Assembly: GCA_963786195.1 (NCBI GenBank)
Contig: CAWAYH010000004.1
Location: 186,001-250,000 of the forward strand
Source: CAWAYH01 sp963786195
GTDB taxonomy: Bacteria; Acidobacteriota; Vicinamibacteria; Vicinamibacterales; 2-12-FULL-66-21
Reading direction: 5' to 3'
Length of the DNA: 64,000 nucleotides
Shown one piece after another: positions 17,668 through 25,223 of this stretch. Position numbers and translations under genes: made by a program. The notes below the pieces were generated by a model that worked only from the letters and a program-made list of their open reading frames with translations, was not told the DNA's origin and searched no databases. Numbering within the stretch: the first letter of the stretch is position 1; the number at the start of each line of letters is the position of its first letter.

Positions 17668-18804
17668 ATGAGAGTCGGCATTCTGAAGGAAACGTGGCCC
17701 GGGGAAACCCGAGTCGCCGTCATTCCTGCTGGCGTGACTGCACTCGTCAAGGCAGGACTGCAGGTAGGGGTCGAGCAGGGGGCCGGGCTGGCGGCGGGCT
17801 TCACCGATCAGGCATATGCCGCGCAAGGCGCGACCGTGGGCACGCGGTCCGAGACGCTCCAGAATGCCGACATTCTTCTTCAGGTCCGCGCCATGCCTGC
17901 CAGCAACGGGCTGCACGCCGCGCAGGCGGTGATCGGCTTCGCGGACCCGCTCGGCGCTCCGCAGGCGATTCGCGACGTGGCAGGAACGGGCGTCACGCTG
18001 TTCTCCATGGAGCTGATGCCGCGCATCACGCGCGCGCAGAGCATGGACGCGCTGTCGTCGATGGCGACCATCGCGGGCTACAAGGGCGTGCTGCTCGCGG
18101 CCAACCTGCTGCCGCGCATGTTCCCGATGCTGATGACGGCGGCCGGAACCGTTTCACCGGCCCGCGTGTTCATCGTGGGCGCCGGCGTCGCAGGCCTTCA
18201 GGCGATCTCGGCGGCGCGCAGGCTCGGCGCGAAAGTCGAAGCCTACGACGTGCGGCCTGCCGTCAAGGAGCAGGTCCAGAGCCTTGGCGCCAAGTTCGTG
18301 GAGCTGCCGCTGGAATCTGCGGACGCCGAGGATAAAGGCGGGTACGCCAAGGCCCAGGACGAGTCGTTCTATCGACGCCAGCGGGAGATGATGCTGAAGG
18401 TCGTCGCGGCGAGCGACGTGGTCATCACGACCGCGCTCGTCCCCGGGAAGCGCGCGCCCATCCTGATCACGACTGAAATGGTGGAGGCGATGCAGCCGGG
18501 ATCGGTCGTCGTCGACCTCGCGGCGGAGCGGGGCGGCAACGTCGAGCTGACGCGGCCCGATGAGACCGTCGTCCACAAGGGCGTGACGATCGTCGGACCG
18601 TCGAATCCGCCTGCGCTGGTGCCCTATCACGCCAGCCAGATGTACTCGAAGAACATCATCACGTTTCTGCTGCACCTGCTGGGGAAGGACGGCGCCACAC
18701 AGGCGGCGCTCGCGGTGAACCCCGAAGACGAGATCACCCGTGAGACGCTGCTGACCAGGGACGGCGCCGTCGTGCATCCGAAAATCCGCGAGCTGATCGG
18801 GTAG
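17668..18804 (+). CDS. NAD(P) transhydrogenase alpha subunit part 1 (PntAA-like)
   Basis: 378 residues of the alanine dehydrogenase/PNT family. N-terminus VGILKETWPGETRVAVIPAG and NAD-binding motif VFIVGAGVAGLQAISAARRLGA are clear; the length equals the soluble domain-I subunit PntAA of split transhydrogenases. In known organisms PntAA works with membrane subunits PntAB and PntB to couple hydride transfer from NADH to NADP with proton flow. Neither partner is present here: the next gene, 3 bases on, is an FHA protein. Either the partners are elsewhere, or this paralogue is a soluble dehydrogenase. The insert DAEDKGGYAKAQDESF is typical of PntA rather than alanine dehydrogenase. Confidence 0.8.
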   Translation: MRVGILKETWPGETRVAVIPAGVTALVKAGLQVGVEQGAGLAAGFTDQAYAAQGATVGTRSETLQNADILLQVRAMPASNGLHAAQAVIGFADPLGAPQAIRDVAGTGVTLFSMELMPRITRAQSMDALSSMATIAGYKGVLLAANLLPRMFPMLMTAAGTVSPARVFIVGAGVAGLQAISAARRLGAKVEAYDVRPAVKEQVQSLGAKFVELPLESADAEDKGGYAKAQDESFYRRQREMMLKVVAASDVVITTALVPGKRAPILITTEMVEAMQPGSVVVDLAAERGGNVELTRPDETVVHKGVTIVGPSNPPALVPYHASQMYSKNIITFLLHLLGKDGATQAALAVNPEDEITRETLLTRDGAVVHPKIRELIG

Positions 18805-18807
18805 TCC

Positions 18808-19107
18808 ATGTGGCTCATCAACACTGAATCCGGCGTCGAGAACGAGTTCGCCTTCCGGGTATTGCCGGGGAACATCAAGACGATCGGTCGGGCCACGCGC
18901 GCCGACTTCATCGTCGACGCCGCGCTGGTATCGCGGCTGCACTGCCGGCTGACCGCCGGCGCGGCGGAGCTCGAAGTGGTCGACCTCGACAGCACGAACG
19001 GGACGTTTGTGAACGGCCAGCGCGTGGATCGCGCCAAGCTGAAGGCCGGTGACCGGCTCGGCGTCGGGAAGGTCGAATTCGTCGTATCCCGGCCTGCCAA
19101 CAGCTAG
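18808..19107 (+). CDS. Small FHA-domain protein
   Basis: 99 residues, consisting almost only of a forkhead-associated domain: GNIKTIGRATRADFIVD, SRLHCRLTAG and DLDSTNGTFVNGQ match the conserved Gly-Arg, Ser-x-x-His and Asn-Gly-(T)-x-Val-Asn positions. FHA domains bind phosphothreonine peptides, so it probably works with a Ser/Thr kinase; the kinase-like gene at 21144-22112 appears inactive. Starts 3 bases after the pntA-like stop, so probably co-transcribed. Confidence 0.88.
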   Translation: MWLINTESGVENEFAFRVLPGNIKTIGRATRADFIVDAALVSRLHCRLTAGAAELEVVDLDSTNGTFVNGQRVDRAKLKAGDRLGVGKVEFVVSRPANS

Positions 19108-19130
19108 TGTCCTGACCGCGGGCGGGACCG

Positions 19131-19784
19131 TCAAACCGCCGTCGATCCAATCAGGAACGGATTCGTCCGTCGTTCCTTCCCCACCGTCGTCGATTCACCG
19201 TGGCCGGAGTAGACCGGCGTCTCATCAGGAAAACTGAACAGGACCTGGCGGATCGATCGGAGCAGCGTGTCCAGATCGCCGCCCGGCAGGTCGGTGCGAC
19301 CGATGCTCCCGGCAAACAACGTGTCGCCCACGAAGAGCGTCCGGGCGGGATCGTCATCGCGGCCGACCGCCAGACAGACGCCGCCGGGACAGTGGCCGGG
19401 CGTGTGGTGCACCCACGCGCCGTACCGGCCGAACCGCCACGGTCCCGGGCCGTCGTAGAAGAAATCCACCGGTGGCTGCTGGTCCACGTGGAATCCGAAC
19501 GCCAGGCCCTGCTGGACGACGGCCCGGTAGAGGAAGAGATCGTCCTTGTGCAGGCCGATGGGTGCGCCCAGCGCCTCCTTCGCACGGCCGACGCCCGTGA
19601 TGTGATCCATGTGGGCGTGCGTCAACAGAATGTATCGAATCGTCAGTCCGTGATGCACCACGGCCTCCAGGAGCAGTTCCACGTCGTCACCGGGATCGAT
19701 GACGACGCCCTCGCGCGTGTCTTCGCATCCGAGGACAAAGCCGTTTTTCATGAACGGGTCGACCGCGCGAATCTCCAGGATCAT
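19131..19784 (-). CDS. Metallo-beta-lactamase-fold hydrolase (glyoxalase II-like)
   Basis: 217 residues. The metal motif THAHMDH (HxHxDH) is followed by HHTPGHCPGG and SGHGE, giving the full set of metal ligands for a binuclear hydrolase of the glyoxalase II/YcbL group. Probably hydrolyses a thioester such as S-lactoylglutathione or a related thiol ester. Start ATG 19784; a TACAAT box lies 13 bases upstream. Divergent from the pseudo-receiver gene with a 40-base spacer; convergent with the FHA gene. Confidence 0.88.
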   Translation of the reverse strand: MILEIRAVDPFMKNGFVLGCEDTREGVVIDPGDDVELLLEAVVHHGLTIRYILLTHAHMDHITGVGRAKEALGAPIGLHKDDLFLYRAVVQQGLAFGFHVDQQPPVDFFYDGPGPWRFGRYGAWVHHTPGHCPGGVCLAVGRDDDPARTLFVGDTLFAGSIGRTDLPGGDLDTLLRSIRQVLFSFPDETPVYSGHGESTTVGKERRTNPFLIGSTAV

Positions 19785-19797
19785 GGCGTCACGCGGT

Positions 19798-19818
19798 ATT
19801 GTAGTTTGAGCATATGAT
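19798..19818. promoter_or_regulatory. Divergent -10 boxes: MBL hydrolase and pseudo-receiver
   Basis: TACAAT on the minus strand (19803-19798) for the hydrolase, 13 bases before its ATG; TATGAT on the plus strand (19813-19818), exactly 6 bases before ATG 19825. Confidence 0.45.
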
Positions 19819-19824
19819 CGCCGG

Positions 19825-20190
19825 ATGATACTCGTTGCCGTGGACGACCTGCTCTTCAGCTCGAAGATCCGGACGACCGCGAAGCAGGCCGGCGTGGACC
19901 TGACGTTCGCGAGGACACCGTCAGAGATCCTCGATCAGGCGAAAGCCCTCAAGCCGTCGCTCGTCATCTTCGATCTGAACAGCGCGAAGGCCGAGCCACT
20001 CGAGACGATTGCCGCGATGAAGCGCGACCCCGAGCTCGCCTCCATCCGCACGCTCGGCTTCGTGTCGCACGTGCACACCGAGCTCATCAACGCGGCGCGC
20101 GCAGCCGGAACCGACGATGTCATGGCGCGGTCCGCATTCGCGGGACAGCTTGCCGAGATCCTCCTGACCGACCGGGCCACACGATCCTGA
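19825..20190 (+). CDS. Receiver-like protein, probably not phosphorylated
   Basis: 121 residues with the size and strand pattern of a response-regulator receiver domain (LVIFDLNS in the strand-3 position, IRTLGFVSHV in strand 4, ARAAGTDDVMARSAF in strand 5). The usual acidic pair near the N-terminus is reduced (VAVDD) and the strand-5 Lys-Pro is replaced (ARS). The Asp in IFDLN may remain, but the site is incomplete, so it is more likely a pseudo-receiver or protein-interaction module. Its stop overlaps the most likely start of the dehydratase, suggesting coupled translation. Confidence 0.65.
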   Translation: MILVAVDDLLFSSKIRTTAKQAGVDLTFARTPSEILDQAKALKPSLVIFDLNSAKAEPLETIAAMKRDPELASIRTLGFVSHVHTELINAARAAGTDDVMARSAFAGQLAEILLTDRATRS

Positions 20191-21143
20191 CGACGATCGA
20201 CGATATTCGAGCGGCGGCGAATCGAATCGGCGGCAAGGTGCTGCGCACGCCGCTGCGATCCTCGCCCTGGCTCAGCGCGCGGACGGGCGCGGACGTCCGG
20301 TTGAAGCTGGAGACCCTGCAGCCGACGTTCTCGTACAAGATTCGAGGAGCGCTCAATGCGGTCGCGCGCGCGGCGCAGTCCGACGGCGCGCCATCAGCCC
20401 TGGTCACGGCGTCGGCGGGCAACCACGGCCGCGCGCTCGCGGTGGCCGCGCGCGACGCGGGCATCACGCTGACCGTCTACGTTTCCGAACATGCGCCGCG
20501 CACGAAGCGGGATGCGATTCGCGCCACCGGCGTCGAGCTGGTGCTGTGCCGCGACTATGACGAGGCCGAGCGGCGTGCGAAGGAGCACGCTGCGCGGGGC
20601 GAAGCGCGGTACATCTCACCCTACAGCCATCCGGACGTCATCGCTGGCGCCGGCACCGTCGGGCTCGAGATCGTCGAGGACTGGCCGGAGGTCGACACCA
20701 TCGTCGTCCCGGTGGGCGGAGGCGGGCTGATCAGCGGCATCGCCATCGCCGCGCGCGAGACCGCCACGCAGGTCGTCGGCGTCGAAGTGGAGGCGTCGTG
20801 CCCGTTCACTCGGAGTCTGGCCGCCGGCCGCATCGTCGAGATCGACGTTCAGCAAACGCTGGCAGACGGGCTCGCCGGTAATCTCGACCCCGATACGATC
20901 ACATTCGACATCGTCCGGCAGCTGGTCAGCCGGATCGCGCTCGTCGGGGAAACGGATCTCCGAGACGCGATGGCCGGGTTGGTGATGCACGAGCGACTGA
21001 TCGCCGAAGGGGCTGGCGCCGCAGGGGTCGCAGCGATTCTGGCGGGCAGGCTGGACGCAAGTAAGCGGGAACAACGTGTCGCGATCGTGCTGTCGGGCGC
21101 CAACGTGGATCGCGACGTCCTGCAAAGCGCGATCGACGCCTGA
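20187..21143 (+). CDS. Threonine/serine dehydratase, PLP-dependent
   Basis: Fold-type II PLP enzyme deaminating threonine or serine. The PLP lysine lies in TFSYKIRGALNA, the phosphate-binding loop is GGGGLISG, and SAGNHGRALA is conserved. It lacks the ACT regulatory domain, so it is the catabolic or biosynthetic-unregulated type; serine racemase activity is also possible. The family's first helix (TIDDIRAAANRIGGKVLRTP) lies upstream of the first ordinary start codon (GTG 20238), so the gene must begin earlier. The only plausible start is CTG 20187, overlapping the preceding stop as CTGA. With GTG 20238 the protein would lose this helix. Confidence 0.82.
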   Translation: MTTIDDIRAAANRIGGKVLRTPLRSSPWLSARTGADVRLKLETLQPTFSYKIRGALNAVARAAQSDGAPSALVTASAGNHGRALAVAARDAGITLTVYVSEHAPRTKRDAIRATGVELVLCRDYDEAERRAKEHAARGEARYISPYSHPDVIAGAGTVGLEIVEDWPEVDTIVVPVGGGGLISGIAIAARETATQVVGVEVEASCPFTRSLAAGRIVEIDVQQTLADGLAGNLDPDTITFDIVRQLVSRIALVGETDLRDAMAGLVMHERLIAEGAGAAGVAAILAGRLDASKREQRVAIVLSGANVDRDVLQSAIDA

Positions 21144-22112
21144 TCAGGACGTAAACATCAGCCACAGCACGATCAGGACCAGCACGATCCCCGCGCCCAC
21201 GAGCATCCACCGGTTGCTCGAAGGAGCGTGCGGCGGCCGAATCGGCTCGGGCGGCAAGGCATCTTCCGCTCGCTTGTCGAGCGCCGTCGAGATCGTGCGC
21301 AGCTCCGCCGAGAGCGAAACCGCGCTCTGCGGTCGTCCCTCGAGCGGCTTGGCGAGCAATCGGCCCATCAGCGCGTCGAAGTCCGTGCGCAGCTTCGGAT
21401 TGATCGCCGAGGGTGCCGGCGGCGACAGGCGGATGACGTTCATGACCGTCGCCGTGGGGTTCGCACCGGTGAACGGGTTCCGACCGGTCAGCATTTCGTA
21501 GAGAATCACGCCGAACGAAAAGATGTCGCTGCGCTCGTCGATCTTGCCGCCGAGGGCCTGCTCCGGAGAGAGGTACGGCGTCACCTGGTGAGGGTCGGCG
21601 ACGTCCGCGCCAGCGGATGACGCCGCGGCGCGGGCCCGGCCGCCTTCCGTCCAGGTCGTCATGCCGAAGTTGAGAATCTTCGCGCTGCCCTTCGGCGTGA
21701 CGACAATGTTGTCGGGGCGCAGGTCACCATGGACCAGGCCGCGCGCGTGGCCTTCGGCGAGCGCGTCGGAGATCTGAGCGCCGAGTTCGGCCGTGCGCCG
21801 CATGTTGATCGGCCTCCCTGCCATTTCCTCACGCAGTGACGGACCAGCGGCAAATTCATAGGCCAGGTAGCAGCGGCCGTCCTGAACGAGCACGTCGAAG
21901 AGCGTTGCGATATTGGGATGATTGAGCTCGGCCGCCCCGCGCGCATCCTTCAGAAACCGTTCGCGGAGCGCTGGATCGGACTGGACGTCCGGCGGCGGCA
22001 GCATCAACGCCACCGTTCGCCCGACCTTCAAGTCGCGCGCGCGGAACACTTCGCCGAGAGCGCCGGTGCCCAGCCGCTCGAGGATGTTGTAGTGCGCGAC
22101 CGATTCCTGCAT
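21144..22112 (-). CDS. Membrane-anchored Ser/Thr kinase-like protein, predicted pseudokinase
   Basis: 322 residues: kinase domain (about 8-265), Pro-rich linker, one C-terminal membrane segment (WMLVGAGIVLVLIVLWLMF). Three catalytic positions are altered: the VAIK lysine is Met (TVALMLPPP, residue 37), HRD-x-K is HGDLRP (Lys to Arg, residue 132) and DFG is NFG (residue 148). The HRD Asp and the SPE motif (YLSPEQALG) remain. Loss of both the ATP-positioning Lys and the metal-binding Asp argues against phosphotransfer. The domain would face the cytoplasm. TATAAT lies 9 bases before the ATG. Neighbouring FHA and receiver-like proteins may belong to the same signalling set. Confidence 0.8.
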   Translation of the reverse strand: MQESVAHYNILERLGTGALGEVFRARDLKVGRTVALMLPPPDVQSDPALRERFLKDARGAAELNHPNIATLFDVLVQDGRCYLAYEFAAGPSLREEMAGRPINMRRTAELGAQISDALAEGHARGLVHGDLRPDNIVVTPKGSAKILNFGMTTWTEGGRARAAASSAGADVADPHQVTPYLSPEQALGGKIDERSDIFSFGVILYEMLTGRNPFTGANPTATVMNVIRLSPPAPSAINPKLRTDFDALMGRLLAKPLEGRPQSAVSLSAELRTISTALDKRAEDALPPEPIRPPHAPSSNRWMLVGAGIVLVLIVLWLMFTS

Positions 22113-22121
22113 GTGCGCAGG

Positions 22122-22127
22122 ATTATA
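22122..22127 (-). promoter_or_regulatory. -10 box of the pseudokinase
   Basis: Perfect TATAAT on the minus strand, 9 bases before ATG 22112, overlapping the end of the SDR gene. Confidence 0.5.
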
Positions 22128-22860
22128 CCGGGGGCTTCGACGGCCTGATCTCGATCCGGCTCGGCAGGCTGCGATTGGGGAACGAGATCAGGTCGAGAAC
22201 GAGCGATGCGATGTCGTCCGGCGCGATCTTCCAGTCCTGCACGCCCTGGTCTCCCCGGCCGGCAAAGCCGGTGGCCACCGAGCCCGGCATGATGTAGCTC
22301 ACGCGGATGTTGTCCTGACGGACTTCCTGCATGAGCGCTTCGCTGAATGCATTGAGCCCCGCCTTCGACGCGCAGTAGGCGCTGCCGCCAACGAACGGGT
22401 TCTTGCCGGCCAGGCTGCTGATGTTGATGATCCAGCCGCCGCCGCGGCGCCGCAGGTGCGGAATCGCCGCATGCACGCAGTAGAAGACGCCGCTCAGATT
22501 CGTCTCGATCACCTGCTGCCAGTCCGCGATCGGCATGTCCGCCGCGTTCCGGAGGATCCCGACGCCGGCGTTGTTCACCAGCACATCGAGGCCGCCGAAT
22601 CGGTCCACGGCGGCATTCACCGCCCGCGCGGCTTCATCCGGCAGGCGGACGTCCGCACGTACGGCATGGAGCGACGAGGACGGCAGCCGAGCGCCTGCCA
22701 CCTCGAGCTGCCGAGCGTCGCGCCCGGTGATCACGACCCGGGCGCCCTGCGACACGAGTCGCTCGGCAATGGCGATCCCGATTCCGCGCGAGCCGCCGGT
22801 GACGACGGCGACCTTGCCCTGCAGCACGTCGCCCGGAGAAGTTGGAGAGGTCGTACCCAT
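22123..22860 (-). CDS. Short-chain dehydrogenase/reductase
   Basis: 245 residues, classical SDR. Cofactor motif TGGSRGIG, NNAGVGI, catalytic Ser in NISSLAG and the Y-x-x-x-K in YCASKAG are all intact. The residue after the second strand (TGRDARQ) suggests NADP(H) preference. Substrate unknown. Start ATG 22860 is 6 bases after a TATTCT -10 box that overlaps the divergent promoter of the malate-dehydrogenase-like gene. Confidence 0.88.
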   Translation of the reverse strand: MGTTSPTSPGDVLQGKVAVVTGGSRGIGIAIAERLVSQGARVVITGRDARQLEVAGARLPSSSLHAVRADVRLPDEAARAVNAAVDRFGGLDVLVNNAGVGILRNAADMPIADWQQVIETNLSGVFYCVHAAIPHLRRRGGGWIINISSLAGKNPFVGGSAYCASKAGLNAFSEALMQEVRQDNIRVSYIMPGSVATGFAGRGDQGVQDWKIAPDDIASLVLDLISFPNRSLPSRIEIRPSKPPV

Positions 22861-22865
22861 CCCAC

Positions 22866-22872
22866 TAGAATA
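22866..22872. promoter_or_regulatory. Bidirectional -10 element (SDR / MDH-like genes)
   Basis: TAGAATA on the plus strand reads TATTCTA on the minus strand, so one 7-base symmetric element supplies a -10 box in both directions: 6 bases before ATG 22860 (minus), 14 bases before ATG 22886 (plus). The whole divergent spacer is 25 bases. Confidence 0.55.
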
Positions 22873-22885
22873 GTCCACGACACTG

Positions 22886-23731
22886 ATGGGTTTCATCGCG
22901 ATCCTCGGAAGCGGCGCGCTCGGCGGCGCGCTCGCGCACAAGCTGGCGGTCCGCAACAGGATCGCAGAGATCAGGCTCATCGATCCCGCGGCGACGATCG
23001 CGCGCGGCAAGGCGCTTGATATCCTGCAGTCCTCGCCAATCGACGGCTTCAGCACGCGAGTCTCAGCGGCAGAATCCGTCGAGGCCGCGGTCGGCGCCGA
23101 TCTCGTGGTGATAGCGGACAAGGCCGCGGAGGATGGAGAGCACGCCGGCGACGCGGGCCTCGCGTTGATCGGTCAGCTCGAGCGTGCGGGGAACACCACG
23201 CCAATCCTTTGCGCGGGCGCGACGCAGCGGGAACTGATCGCGAAGGCGGTGGTCGAGCGGCGCGTGCCTCGCGCGCGGATTCTCGGATCCGCCCCGCTCG
23301 CGCTGGAGTCGGCGCTGCGCGCGCTGGCCGGGCTCGCGGTGGATGGATCGGGCGTCGAAGTGTCGCTGCGGGTTGTTGGCGTGCCGCCCCGGTCGGCCGT
23401 CGTCGCCTGGGAAGAAGCGAGCGCGTTCGGCCAGCCGATTTCGTCACACCTCCCGCCGCACGTCATCGCCGGGCTCTCTGCGCGGATCCCCGGCCTCTGG
23501 CCGCCGGGGCCCTACGCGCTGGCGTCCGCAGCGGCTCGCGTAGCCGAAGCGATTGCGCTCGGCTCGCGCCGCAGATTCTCGTGTTTCGTGACGATTGATT
23601 CAGGCCCGACCCGAGCGGCGGTGGTGTGCATGCCGATCGAGGCCGGACCTGGTGGAGTCGTGCGCGTGCTCGAACCAGCGCTCACGCGGCAGGAACGGAC
23701 GCTCCTCGAGAACGCGATCGAGAGGATGTGA
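22886..23731 (+). CDS. Malate/lactate dehydrogenase-like protein with lost catalytic residues
   Basis: 281 residues. N-terminal Rossmann motif AILGSGALGGALAHKLA and overall layout match L-malate/lactate dehydrogenases. Key residues are altered: the LDSAR segment is LESALRAL (Arg lost, Asp to Glu), the G-x-H-G catalytic-His segment reads VVGVPPRSAV (no His), and the substrate-loop Arg after strand 4 is absent (VVIADKAAEDGEHAG). It is therefore unlikely to be a working malate dehydrogenase and may bind NAD or act in another reaction. Followed by TCCGTGTTG repeats. Confidence 0.7.
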   Translation: MGFIAILGSGALGGALAHKLAVRNRIAEIRLIDPAATIARGKALDILQSSPIDGFSTRVSAAESVEAAVGADLVVIADKAAEDGEHAGDAGLALIGQLERAGNTTPILCAGATQRELIAKAVVERRVPRARILGSAPLALESALRALAGLAVDGSGVEVSLRVVGVPPRSAVVAWEEASAFGQPISSHLPPHVIAGLSARIPGLWPPGPYALASAAARVAEAIALGSRRRFSCFVTIDSGPTRAAVVCMPIEAGPGGVVRVLEPALTRQERTLLENAIERM

Positions 23732-23732
23732 G

Positions 23733-23795
23733 TTCCGTGTTGTCCGTGTTGTCCGTGTTGTCCGCGGATGTTGTCCGCGGATGTTCTCCGCGGAG
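23733..23795. repeat. TCCGTGTTG-type intergenic repeat
   Basis: Tandem TCCGTGTTG (three copies) followed by three TCCGCGGATG-like copies, filling the space between the MDH-like stop and the sigma-factor stop. Confidence 0.75.
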
Positions 23796-24413
23796 TTAGT
23801 GCACTTCCCTGCCGTGGAGCGACAGCCCGTCAGCGAAGTCGGCGAGGTGCTCGCGCAGAATCAGACGCCCGCGGTGCAGCCGTGACTTGAGCGTCTGGGG
23901 CTTCACGCGCAGCACCGCGCTCGCCTCCTCGGTCGACAGACCATGAATGTCCCTGAGGATGACGGGCACACGGTAAACGGTCGGCAAGTGTGCGAGCGCG
24001 CCGATCAGCCGCTGCCGCATCTGTCCCTGGAGAACCTGATCGTCGGCAAGCGCCGACCAGTCGGCCGGTTCCTGCACGACGCGGTCGGCCATATCCAGTG
24101 AGCCCGGCTCCGGTTTCTGAACCTCGCCCACCCGGGCCGCGCGGTTCTTGCGCAGCCGCGACATGGCCGTGTTGAATGTGATCCGGTAGATCCACGACGA
24201 CAGTGCCGCGTCGCCGCGGAACGCGTCGATCTTGCGCGTGACCTTCATCAGGACGTCCTGGGTCACCTCTTCGGCATCTTCCCAGTTCCTGACGTACCGA
24301 AGAGCAAGCTGGTGAATGCGCGGGCCGTAAGTCGACGCGAGCTCGGCCACGGCAGCGCCGTCACCGGCCTGCATCCGGCCGATGAGTTGTCGATCGCTGT
24401 GTGCCTGACGCAT
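23796..24413 (-). CDS. ECF-family RNA polymerase sigma factor
   Basis: 205 residues. Region 2 is clear (YVRNWEDAEEVTQDVLMKV then FRGDAALSSWIYRITFNTA) and region 4 follows (LPTVYRVPVILRDIHGLS and LRVKPQTLKSRLHRGRLIL). No anti-sigma gene follows on either side, which is unusual, although a short C-terminal tail (HGREVH) containing His might be a regulatory remnant. Start ATG 24413 chosen because the family begins a few residues before the first helix; the longer open frame upstream is not conserved-looking. It follows lipB on the same strand with a 100-base gap. Confidence 0.9.
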   Translation of the reverse strand: MRQAHSDRQLIGRMQAGDGAAVAELASTYGPRIHQLALRYVRNWEDAEEVTQDVLMKVTRKIDAFRGDAALSSWIYRITFNTAMSRLRKNRAARVGEVQKPEPGSLDMADRVVQEPADWSALADDQVLQGQMRQRLIGALAHLPTVYRVPVILRDIHGLSTEEASAVLRVKPQTLKSRLHRGRLILREHLADFADGLSLHGREVH

Positions 24414-24513
24414 GGGGGCCTCTGTGGACGACAAAACACCCGATCCCCTGTCCTTTATTCCAGGATCTGCGAGCAGATTCAGTATCCGCCCGCGAGGAAA
24501 GGGCCGTAAGGCC
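24414..24513 (-). terminator. Weak hairpin after lipB
   Basis: Within this gap, AAGGCC-TTAC-GGCC(C)TT (about 24499-24515) can form a short hairpin at the lipB stop. There is no clear T-run in the minus direction, so termination is uncertain. An AT-richer stretch near 24455-24465 could carry the sigma-factor promoter. Confidence 0.25.
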
Positions 24514-25209
24514 TTATTTGAATTGGTCTTGGGGACGAGCTGCGTGATGAACAGCAGTTGCCCGTCGTTCGAAAACCGCCTCGACCGCATCGATGGCGGC
24601 GTCCTCAACCTCATCCATGGGAACGGGCCTGTTGAGCAGCCGCTGGAGAGACGTCACACCTTTGTCGCTGATGCCGCAGGGCACGATCAAATCGAAGTGG
24701 TCCAGATTGGTCGTCACGTTGAAGGCAAACCCGTGACTCGTAATCCATCGGGCGATGCGGACGCCGATCGCCGCCAGCTTCTCGTCGCCCACCCAGGCGC
24801 CGGTCAGACCGGGAAGCCGCGTGGCACTCACACCGAACGCCGCAGCCGTGCGAATCAGGACGTCCTCGACGTCGCGGACGTACTGATGCACGTCGCACCG
24901 GTCGGGACGGAGATCAATGATGGGATACCCGACGAGCTGTCCCGGGCCGTGAAACGTGACGTCGCCGCCGCGTCCCGTCTCGAAAAGCTCGACGCCGTCG
25001 CGTTCCAGTTCTTCCGGGCTCGCGCGCACATGCGAGCGGTCATCGCGTGACCGGACACCGAGCGTGATGACGGGCGGGTGCTGTAACAGGAGAAGCTGAT
25101 CGGGAATCCGGTCGGCCTTGCGTTCCTCGACGAGCTGCTTCTGCAGCGCCAGCGCGTCGGCATACTTCACGACACCGAGCCGCTGAACCTGGATCTCCCG
25201 TTCGGGCAC
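24514..25209 (-). CDS. lipB: Lipoyl(octanoyl) transferase
   Basis: 231 residues. Transfers octanoyl from acyl carrier protein to the lipoyl domain of E2 subunits. Motifs: RGGDVTFHGPGQLVGYPI, catalytic Lys in GDEKLAAIGVRI, and catalytic Cys in LIVPCGI. Start GTG 25209, 14 bases after the E2 stop. Last gene of the 2-oxoacid dehydrogenase operon, which places the cofactor-attaching enzyme directly behind its target E2. No lipA is visible. Confidence 0.94.
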   Translation of the reverse strand: MPEREIQVQRLGVVKYADALALQKQLVEERKADRIPDQLLLLQHPPVITLGVRSRDDRSHVRASPEELERDGVELFETGRGGDVTFHGPGQLVGYPIIDLRPDRCDVHQYVRDVEDVLIRTAAAFGVSATRLPGLTGAWVGDEKLAAIGVRIARWITSHGFAFNVTTNLDHFDLIVPCGISDKGVTSLQRLLNRPVPMDEVEDAAIDAVEAVFERRATAVHHAARPQDQFK

Positions 25210-25223
25210 ACCGTGATCCGTCG

